Position numbers and translations under genes: made by a program. Below are positions 1 to 6,400 of a stretch of DNA of 6,548 bases, piece by piece (the stretch's first letter is position 1; each line of letters opens with the position of its first letter). Origin of the DNA: an uncultured Alphaproteobacteria bacterium (GTDB lineage: Bacteria > Pseudomonadota > Alphaproteobacteria > Rickettsiales > UBA1997); contig CAILUF010000061.1 of NCBI GenBank assembly GCA_903837365.1, positions 1-6,548 of the forward strand, in the 5' to 3' direction. Below the pieces are notes generated by a model. That model was not told the DNA's origin. It did not search any database and worked only from the letters and a program-made list of their open reading frames with translations.

Positions 1-11
1 ATTTTTTTCAT
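1..11 (-). CDS. Possible start of a minus-strand gene cut by the window edge
   Basis: Read on the minus strand from position 11, the sequence is ATGAAAAAAAT, giving Met-Lys-Lys and then two bases of the next codon, where the window ends. The same 11 bases begin two genes in this window: the small exported protein starting at 516 and hisG starting at 2792. A Met-Lys-Lys start is also typical of signal peptides. It would lie 106 bp downstream of the small exported protein, in the same orientation. Only three codons are visible, so it could be a chance match in AT-rich DNA. No function can be assigned. Confidence 0.3.
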
Positions 12-50
12 AAATTAAGTTAAATTAAAATTTTATTAATCACTAGGATA

Positions 51-98
51 AACTAAATTATAATATTTTAATTATTATTTGAGGATTATAATTTAGTT
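51..98. repeat. Perfect 14-bp inverted repeat with 20-nt spacer
   Basis: AACTAAATTATAAT at 51-64 is the exact reverse complement of ATTATAATTTAGTT at 85-98, with 20 nt between the arms. The arms hold a single G:C pair, so the RNA hairpin would be weak. It begins about 20 nt past the stop codon of the minus-strand gene at 118-516, a normal place for a transcription terminator. However, no T-run follows the stem on either strand, so it is not a classical intrinsic terminator. It could instead be a 3'-end-stabilising stem, an operator-like protein site for the possible next gene, or chance in AT-rich DNA. Confidence 0.5.
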
Positions 99-117
99 AA
101 AGTAAAAAAGTTTTAAT

Positions 118-516
118 TTAGCAATTGGGAGGGGAGGTTGGAACTGAAGGAGTAAAATTGAAGCGATGATCTTGATCAAAGAGATTTCCAATTGAATCAA
201 TGTTGATGATATTGGTATTTAGTGAACTTATGAGAGTATATTGTGAATCTTCTTTTTCGTTTTCTTGATGATTAGTATTATCAGCAGTTTTAGTTTCTGA
301 ATTTTCTTTTAGATCAATAGCTAATTTATCATAGGGAAATTCCTCTGGAAATTCTTTTGGAAAATCTTTTGGCGAATTATTATTTTTCGAGTAATCTTTT
401 TCAATATTTATGGCGAGATTTTTAAAATATTTGCGGTTATCACTTTTGTTAGTTTTAAGTGATGTAAGCCCGAAAATCAGGGTTAAACAGATAATGGCTG
501 AAATTATTTTTTTCAT
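118..516 (-). CDS. Small exported or membrane-anchored hypothetical protein (132 aa)
   Basis: I do not recognise a family. Two Lys follow the start Met, then a hydrophobic stretch (about residues 4-20) that fits a signal peptide or N-terminal membrane anchor. There is no clear AxA cleavage site. The only early Cys (Cys10) is too close to the N-terminus to be a convincing lipobox. The rest is polar and probably disordered, rich in Asn, Lys, Glu and Asp. Residues 49-60 are three tandem tetrapeptides (PKDF, PKEF, PEEF) encoded by a 12-bp repeat. The protein ends in a Pro/Ser/Thr-rich segment with a terminal Cys. The start is chosen because it gives the basic plus hydrophobic N-terminus. The gene lies 79 bp downstream of the TSUP exporter on the same strand, so co-transcription is possible. 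The reading frame and leader support a real gene, but a lineage-specific orphan is likely. Confidence 0.6.
   Translation of the reverse strand: MKKIISAIICLTLIFGLTSLKTNKSDNRKYFKNLAINIEKDYSKNNNSPKDFPKEFPEEFPYDKLAIDLKENSETKTADNTNHQENEKEDSQYTLISSLNTNIINIDSIGNLFDQDHRFNFTPSVPTSPPNC
337..372 (-). repeat. Three 12-bp tandem repeats encoding P-[KE]-[DE]-F
   Basis: Within the small exported protein, codons 49-60 read PKDF-PKEF-PEEF, followed by a further Pro at 61. The DNA units are near-identical 12-mers, so the tract probably arose by in-frame duplication and may vary in copy number between strains. The acidic/Pro/Phe composition suggests a short linker or binding motif, but its function is unknown. 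Confidence 0.75.
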
Positions 517-595
517 ATAAATTAAATTACTTTACTAAATTTAAATAATTTATTTTTTAATGCAAGAATATAATTAGTTGATTTAAAGCGGGGAT

Positions 596-1336
596 TTAAA
601 TTATTAAAAACTTAAATCCTGCAATTAAGGTAATAATGCCAATACCAACTTTAAAATATCTTTCGCTAATTCTTAAATGAACTTTATGGCCAAGATAAAT
701 AGCGATGAATACAGGGATAATTGTCCAATAAATTTTGTTAAATAATTCTAAATTAAAATCGTTAGAGATTATGAGCTGAGGCATTCTAAGTAAATTACAA
801 AATAAAAAAAATAATGCCATTGTTGCGCGAAGCGTTGATTTATTTTTAAAATCATTTTTTAAAGCATTGACCGCGAAAGGTCCTCCCGTGCCAAATGCTC
901 CTTGGGCTAATGAGGCAATTATCAGTAACTTAAATTTAAAAAACTTTGTTTTTTTGCAATTTGTTTTATCATGATTGGTTTGGTTTTTTTTATCAAAAAA
1001 TAAATTTTTTAGGGCGATAAAAATTAATAATAAACCAAAGATCGGTGATAAAATTTTTATTGATAGATTGCTAAAAAAATATGCACCAATGCTTGCGCCA
1101 AAAAGCGAAATTAAGAATAATTTTTTAAAAATTTTAAATTCGATATTTTTAAAACCGCTTAAGGCAATGTAAAGAGAAGATAAGGTTCCGATGTAAAATC
1201 CTGATAAAATTGCTAGTTTAAAATCAATAAAAAAACTCAGGATTGAGTAAGCAATTAAACCTCCACCAAAGCCAAAAATACTTTCAAAAAAAAATCCAAC
1301 AGCAAAGCTTAAAGCGATAAGAAAAATAGCAATCAT
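596..1336 (-). CDS. TSUP/TauE-SafE family membrane exporter (sulfite/organosulfur-type permease)
   Basis: This 246-residue protein is almost entirely hydrophobic, with about eight predicted membrane spans, and belongs to the TauE/SafE (DUF81, TSUP) family of inner-membrane anion exporters. The family is built from two related halves, each carrying a glycine-rich motif. Here they are FGFGGG at residues 21-26 and GAFGTGGPF at 146-154. A basic, Lys/Asn-rich cytoplasmic loop (about 113-136) separates the halves. The length is typical of the family. Known members move sulfite, sulfoacetate, taurine-related or 2-oxo-acid anions, usually outward. Substrate cannot be read from the sequence, and no sulfur-metabolism gene is nearby. 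The Met start gives a full first helix, but no Shine-Dalgarno sequence precedes it. The gene is transcribed away from the porin-like gene across a shared 145-bp intergenic region. Confidence 0.92.
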   Translation of the reverse strand: MIAIFLIALSFAVGFFFESIFGFGGGLIAYSILSFFIDFKLAILSGFYIGTLSSLYIALSGFKNIEFKIFKKLFLISLFGASIGAYFFSNLSIKILSPIFGLLLIFIALKNLFFDKKNQTNHDKTNCKKTKFFKFKLLIIASLAQGAFGTGGPFAVNALKNDFKNKSTLRATMALFFLFCNLLRMPQLIISNDFNLELFNKIYWTIIPVFIAIYLGHKVHLRISERYFKVGIGIITLIAGFKFLII

Positions 1337-1399
1337 AAAATTTAGATTTTTTTTAAAAAAACTTTGATTAAATTTAAAATTGATTTAGTAAATTTAACT

Positions 1400-1426
1400 T
1401 TGTTAATATTTTAATTAATTTATAAT
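1400..1426 (+). promoter_or_regulatory. Candidate promoter of the porin-like gene
   Basis: A -35-like TTGTTA (1400-1405, four of six matches to TTGACA) is followed after 15 bp by a perfect -10 TATAAT (1421-1426). The spacing is shorter than the ideal 17 bp. Two further TATAAT copies lie one and two 11-bp units downstream (1432-1437 and 1443-1448), so the real start site could use any of them. A perfect -10 hexamer is easily met by chance in DNA this AT-rich. Confidence 0.35.
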
Positions 1427-1453
1427 CAAACTATAATCAAACTATAATAAAAT
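1421..1453 (+). repeat. Three tandem 11-bp repeats, TATAATCAAAC type
   Basis: The first two units (1421-1431 and 1432-1442) are identical TATAATCAAAC. The third (1443-1453) is TATAATAAAAT, diverging in its second half. The 11-bp period is close to one helical turn, so all three copies face the same side of the DNA. The array ends 28 bp before the start codon of the porin-like gene. It could be a repeated -10 element, an iterated regulator site, or a simple slippage product. Confidence 0.75.
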
Positions 1454-1481
1454 GGTAATTTTAATTTTGGAAATTTTTTAA

Positions 1482-2735
1482 ATGATGCGTTTACAATTTA
1501 AATTTTATTTGTCTTTTATTTCTTGTGTATTCTTTGCCAGTCAGTCATTGGCGCAAAATTATTACAGCAATTTAGGAATTTATAAAGATATCGTTGAGGA
1601 TGAAAAGAAGGAATTCTTTGGCAATTTCTCGCCCAAGATTCTCAATCGCCTGGTTGTGGATGTTAATTTTGAGCGTAATTTTAAAGCAACTAGAAAAGAT
1701 GATGAGTTTATTGAAAGTTCAGGAAAGATAAGATTTTTCAATAATATTCATTTAAATAAAAGTATTTCAGTTAATTCATATTTAAAATTACAAGATGTTA
1801 ATAGTTTGAATCCTTTATCGCAAAATTCTGGCTCACAAAATAATGGTCAAAATCGATATTTTAAGGATCTCGGTTTATTTGCCGAGGAAATAAATTTACG
1901 ATATCTCTACGAAAACTCAGAAAAAAAAATTGGTAATAATTTTATTTTAGGAAAATTTAATTTAGGCTTTGGAAGTGCATGGCGATGGGATCGCGGATTA
2001 TGGATTCATAGTTTAGCAGAAAGTTATAAGCAAGTTGAAAAACTTGGCGTTGCCAATGTTTTACAGCTTGGCGATCCAGTTAAAACTGGTCAATATAATT
2101 TTGGTTTTAGTATTTTTACTAATGATCGAAAGAATTTCGATAATGCGTTATTTGATAATAAATCAAGTCAACCAAAAAATTCAGCAGTTCCAGGGGATAC
2201 TAGATCGCTTCAGTCATTTAATTTTTCGCTTGATGTTAATTTTGATTTTGCTAAAAATGAAAGATTAAGTTATCATTTTTCATATTTAAATTTAGCGGTA
2301 AATTCACGAAATAGTCAGGTCAATCCTTATAAAATTGCTGATCAAAAAGCGGTAGTTTACGGAATTAATTATAAATATCCTTTGGATCAAAATTTTGAAA
2401 TTGATACTTTAGCGGAGTACAGTAAAATTAATAATTTTCTTGGCAATTCCGATCGCTTAAGAAGTTATTTAACTGCTAATGCTATTTTGCGTTACAATAA
2501 ATCCTGGAGCTTATTGGTAGGTAATTCAAGATTGAAAGATCGCGATTATAATGCAATTGGTTTTAATCAAAATCTTAGTGAAATTTCATTGGGCTATGAG
2601 TTCAAGAAAAATAATTATTTTGATAAGTTGACCGTCCAAATTGGCTATAGAAATAATCGCATATCCAACATGAATAATGTTGTTGAAAAACAGAATTCAC
2701 AAGGTTTGCTTTTAAGATATTATAAAAACTTCTAA
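1482..2735 (+). CDS. Outer-membrane beta-barrel (porin-like) protein
   Basis: This 417-residue protein starts with a Sec signal peptide: basic start, hydrophobic core at about residues 7-19, likely cleavage after SLA at 22-24. The mature part is rich in alternating polar/hydrophobic stretches separated by Asn/Ser/Asp-rich turns, as in transmembrane beta-strands. It ends GLLLRYYKNF, with a C-terminal Phe and alternating aromatic/hydrophobic residues, matching the BAM-recognised C-terminal signature of outer-membrane proteins. Residues 157-170 (GKFNLGFGSAWRWD) and the following AESYKQVEKLG resemble, from memory, a conserved segment of alphaproteobacterial porin-like barrels; this needs a search to confirm. 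Substrate is unknown. Two Met codons stand at the start, and either would keep the signal peptide. A weak GGAAA (1469-1473) is the only ribosome-site candidate. hisG follows after 56 bp on the same strand. Confidence 0.82.
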   Translation: MMRLQFKFYLSFISCVFFASQSLAQNYYSNLGIYKDIVEDEKKEFFGNFSPKILNRLVVDVNFERNFKATRKDDEFIESSGKIRFFNNIHLNKSISVNSYLKLQDVNSLNPLSQNSGSQNNGQNRYFKDLGLFAEEINLRYLYENSEKKIGNNFILGKFNLGFGSAWRWDRGLWIHSLAESYKQVEKLGVANVLQLGDPVKTGQYNFGFSIFTNDRKNFDNALFDNKSSQPKNSAVPGDTRSLQSFNFSLDVNFDFAKNERLSYHFSYLNLAVNSRNSQVNPYKIADQKAVVYGINYKYPLDQNFEIDTLAEYSKINNFLGNSDRLRSYLTANAILRYNKSWSLLVGNSRLKDRDYNAIGFNQNLSEISLGYEFKKNNYFDKLTVQIGYRNNRISNMNNVVEKQNSQGLLLRYYKNF

Positions 2736-2765
2736 ATAAATATAAAATAACCAACTTAAGTTACT

Positions 2766-2771
2766 TATAAT
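2766..2771 (+). promoter_or_regulatory. Possible -10 element before hisG
   Basis: A perfect TATAAT hexamer lies 20 bp before the hisG start codon, a spacing that would give a very short leader. No -35-like sequence is seen 16-18 bp upstream. In this AT-rich gap the match may be accidental, and hisG could instead be read from the promoter of the porin-like gene, since no terminator is visible in 2736-2791. Confidence 0.25.
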
Positions 2772-2791
2772 TAACAAATTAATTATCTTCT

Positions 2792-3436
2792 ATGAAAAAA
2801 ATTATACTTGCAGTTCCCAAGGGTAGAATTTTGCAAGATTTAATGCCATTATTTTCAAGAATTTCTTTGATTCCTGAAGCGGATTTCTTTGATGATAATT
2901 CGCGTAAATTAGTTTTTACAACTAATCATTCTAACCTAGATATTGTTAAGGTCAGAAGTTTTGATGTTGCAACTTTTGTAAAATTTGGTGGTGCGAGTTT
3001 AGGAATTTGCGGATCAGATGTTGTAAGGGAATTTTGTTCGCCAGAAATTTTATCGATTTTAGATTTAAACATTGGAAAATGTCGATTAAGTATTGCCACT
3101 TCAAAAGATAAAATTTCTAATCTTGAAAATGATTGGCACAAAAAATCGCATTTAAGAATCGCTACAAAATACACAAAAATTGCTAATAATTATTTTGATA
3201 ATTTAGGCATTCAAACTGAAATTATAAAGCTTAATGGAGCCATTGAAATAGCACCTAAACTTCATCTTTGTGATTACATTTTGGATTTGGTAAGTAGTGG
3301 CAAAACGCTACAAGAAAATAATATGGTTGAAATAAAAAAAGTTTTTGATGTAAGCTCATTTCTTATTGTTAATCGTAATGCCTTAAAAATTAACAGCAAT
3401 TTTATTAATCAAATAATTAAAATTTTCGATGTTTAA
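2792..3436 (+). CDS. hisG: ATP phosphoribosyltransferase catalytic subunit, short form (HisG-S)
   Basis: HisG (EC 2.4.2.17) joins ATP and PRPP to make phosphoribosyl-ATP, the first and committed step of histidine synthesis, in the cytosol. The family pattern is clear: LAVPKGRIL at residues 6-14, the segment around RSFDVATFVKFGGASLGICG (55-74), RIATKY (122-127), IIKLNGAIEIAP (144-155), the PRPP-binding loop DYILDLVSSGKTL (161-173) and LIVNRNALK at 191-199. At 214 residues it ends after the catalytic domains and lacks the C-terminal ACT-like regulatory domain of the roughly 300-residue long form. Short-form enzymes need the HisRS-like partner HisZ for full activity and feedback control; hisZ is not in this window. 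There is no Shine-Dalgarno sequence, and the ATGAAAAAAAT start fits the family's N-terminus. The end overlaps the next gene by 8 bp. All visible motifs are intact, so it looks functional. Confidence 0.97.
   Translation: MKKIILAVPKGRILQDLMPLFSRISLIPEADFFDDNSRKLVFTTNHSNLDIVKVRSFDVATFVKFGGASLGICGSDVVREFCSPEILSILDLNIGKCRLSIATSKDKISNLENDWHKKSHLRIATKYTKIANNYFDNLGIQTEIIKLNGAIEIAPKLHLCDYILDLVSSGKTLQENNMVEIKKVFDVSSFLIVNRNALKINSNFINQIIKIFDV
3429..3436 (+). other. 8-bp hisG/virB6-like gene overlap (ATGTTTAA)
   Basis: The ATG of the virB6-like gene (3429-3431) lies before the hisG stop codon TAA (3434-3436), in a different frame. No Shine-Dalgarno sequence precedes this ATG, so translation may start by coupling from ribosomes finishing hisG. 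The overlap implies one shared transcript for the two genes. Confidence 0.75.
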
Positions 3437-6400
3437 AAAGCGATTGCTAAACAAGTTTATCGGTTTTTTGATGTGTTGCGTTTTTGTTTTTTGTAACGTC
3501 TTGATTCCTACGCAATCAATGGCTTATGATGGAATTAGAGATGATCCAGATGGATGCAATATTCCTGAAGATCCAACTCAAAATAGAGCCAATAATCCCT
3601 GTTACATTGTCAATTTTAATAATGATACCAATAAATGTGAAGTTGGAAGTTTAAAATTTTCAGCGATGTTACCATTGAATCGCGATATTGAGTGGGAATT
3701 ATTTCCTGCGCCAGGAAATAGTTATTGCGTAGCATTCGTTACCATTCATGTTTTAGCACTTTTCGCTATTAGTAAATTGGGATCTATTGCTTGTGCAGGC
3801 TCGGGAATATCAGGAGCTATCCAAGCGGGAAGCATTATTCCTGGAATTGGACCGCAAAGTTTGGTAACCCAACTTTTGTTTAGTGCTAATTGTTTTACCG
3901 CTGGAGTTCAATGTGCGGCTTCCAACTTAGTGGCCTGTGGTTCGGTTGGACCATGCTGTGCAGCCGCTGCAGCTTATGCTGCTACTTTGGCAGCATCAGT
4001 TGTTGAACTCGCAATTATTTTTGCTGTTGCGGATTCATTTTTTAAAGAAACGAATGTGTGTGGATGGAAATGGCGCGGTTGGGAAAAAGAGGTAATAACA
4101 GGTACGGAAGAAAATCGAAGGGCAAGTAAATGGCAAGTTTCCAAAGGACCATATCGCAAATGTATTGAAAATATTTTTATTCCTGGTTTACATAGCACTA
4201 ATAAGAATTTCGGACAGGTTGCAGCCTATACATCATGTGGCGATCCAGGATCGGGAAGCACTAGAAGCGTTGAAAATAAAAGTTATCGAGAATATATTTA
4301 TGGCGGAATAGAATTTGAGGATAATGGTTCAAATGCTTGTAGTAATCCTTGGTCGGGCGATGAAAGAAAAAAAGCTTTGGGCTATGAATCGCAAAATCAG
4401 CGATATTATTTTTCAGGTGCTGGAGAAGGTTCAGTTCCTAATTTTGCATGTTATCGATTTTTACGAAAAACTGATTCCGATCCAACTGGAGAGCTTGCGC
4501 GCAGCGCTTATGATTGCTGTGTAAATCGTAGTCAAGAAGTATTATGTATCGAGCGTCCGCAACTTGCATGTGTTGGTATCTTATGCGATAATGTTAAATA
4601 TAAATTTTGTGAAGCTAATTCAAAGTGCGATATTGAAGGCGTTACATTTGAAACTTTTTATGGCAAATCAAGTTCGAATTATCTTTGCGCTCAATCTTAT
4701 TCGGTTTGTCCATATAACCAAACAGTTGCCGGTGGTACTGAAATTTCCACATATGATTTAGATCCGCTATATAGCGATGTAAAATTAAACTTCTGTCAGC
4801 ACCTTAGTCACTGCTGGAAATTGCCATTGCAACCTACAATTAGAACTTCTGAATTTAGTGGAAGTTTTGTTGCAAGTGCTTGTTACGATATGAGAGGTGA
4901 TAGTCAAAATTCTCTTGAATATAATGCTGGTCAACTGCCAATTTCGACGCGTCATTTTACGGCTCCGTTCGTGCAATGTTTTAAAGAAACTATGGAGAAT
5001 GTTTTTTTAAATCGCGCTGGTCATGATATTTGCACTAATTCAGCTTATAACTCTTTGCCAAAATGTGGCGGAGCTTCTAACATCCTTTACACCGAAGGAA
5101 CCTATCTTCCAGACAGCCAATCATTTTTTAAAAAAATTCAGAATAATTATCGGATGGTTTTGAAAATGATTTTAACTTTTTCGATAATGATGTTGGGTAT
5201 TTCAACTTTACTGGCAGTTCCTAAATTACATCTCGAAAAGAAAGTGATTATGACCTTCATACTCAAGCTTTCATTGGTTATGTATTTCGCACTTGGTGAT
5301 GCTTGGCAATTGAGTTTTGCAAACGCAGTTTTGAATATTTCTTCGATTATGTCGGATATTACTTTTCGGCCAAATCTTTACAATGGAGATTATACTAAGC
5401 TTGATGGTTGTCAATTTCCACGTTATAATTCCGAATCAACTGCTCAAAGAGATTACACCAAGCAATCATATCCGGCGGGTAAAGAATATCTTAGAATTTG
5501 GGATGTTCTTGATTGCAAAATTATCAAGGCTCTTGGTTTCGGTGGTGAAATTTCGGTGCCAAATATTTTTTTAATAATTATCGCTGGATTTTTTAGTAGC
5601 GCCCTAGGGGTTATTATTTTCGTCGCAACTTTTATTTTCGGATTTATTCTGATTTCAATTGCCATTAGGGCTATGCATATTTTTCTAATTTCAACTTCGG
5701 CGATTGTTATCTTTCTTTTTATTTCGCCAATCACCATCACTATGGTAATGTTTGAGCGCACTAAAAAAGTTTTTGAATCATGGTGGAAACAATTATTGGG
5801 CTATAGTTTACAGCCGATGATTTTATTTATTTATATTTCAATTTTTTTAACAGCTATGGATTCAATTTTGATTGGTAGCGCAACATATTCAGGTGCCCAA
5901 GTAAAAATTTCTCCTGATAAAAGATATGTTGGAATGACTAGTGTCAATGATCAAGAGGCAATTGATAATTATGGTTTCATTTCCGAAAAAATAGTTAATT
6001 GCAATGTTGGCAATGCTTCTTGGGATAGCATTATATGTATTTTTAATCTTACAAAATTTGGAAAATTATCAGGATTTGACGCGATAGGAATTGGCATTCC
6101 AACCATAACAAATATCACTAAAGAAAAGTTAGAAACGATTACTAAGTCAGCTTTGATTATGTTCATATTTCTAAATTTTATTGACACGATGACGTTGTTT
6201 GCTTCGAAATTAGTTGGTGGCTCTGAGATAAATTCCAATTGGAATGTCAAGACAACAAGAATGTTAAAAGGTGCTCATAATTTGATGAGAGGTATTCAAA
6301 AAAGAGGGATGCGAGGTATGCTTAAACATGGAGCGAGTATTGCAAGGCTTGGCTCTAACCTAATGAAGGGCGGATCAGAATTAGCCAATGCTTCTAAAAA

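Larger units (their letters stand above)
1337..1481. promoter_or_regulatory. Divergent intergenic region between the TSUP exporter and the porin-like gene
   Basis: This very AT-rich 145-bp region must hold the start signals for both flanking genes. It contains a T8A7 tract (1347-1361) just upstream of the exporter start, which is likely to be bent or easily melted DNA. Nearer the porin-like gene it contains three TATAAT-bearing tandem repeats (1421-1453). I found no convincing -35/-10 pair for the exporter on the minus strand. Confidence 0.5.

Noticed and set aside
538..565. Minus-strand TTGCAT / TAAATT pair with a 16-bp spacer upstream of the small exported protein
   Set aside because: Both hexamers are poor matches to the consensus, and such pairs are frequent by chance in this base composition.
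975..1172. Plus-strand open frame opposite the TSUP exporter
   Set aside because: It lies wholly antisense to a well-supported membrane protein and its product shows no family features.
1347..1361. T8A7 palindromic tract as a terminator
   Set aside because: It has no G:C stem and sits upstream of both divergent genes, not after one.
2035..2268. Second plus-strand frame inside the porin-like gene
   Set aside because: It overlaps a longer signal-peptide-bearing gene in another frame; its hydrophobic product reflects the AT-rich out-of-frame reading.
2736..2791. AACTTAAGTT palindrome as a terminator between the porin-like gene and hisG
   Set aside because: It is only 10 bp with no loop and no T-run, so it would not form a terminating hairpin.
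2926..3174. Minus-strand frame opposite hisG
   Set aside because: It is antisense to conserved hisG motifs and has no independent support.
3974..6250. Several short frames on both strands across the virB6-like gene (for example 3974-4198, 4315-4524, 5453-5761, 5969-6250)
   Set aside because: A single uninterrupted frame of 1040 codons covers the whole region and contains the VirB6 motifs, so the short frames are shadows. There is no sign of a frameshift.
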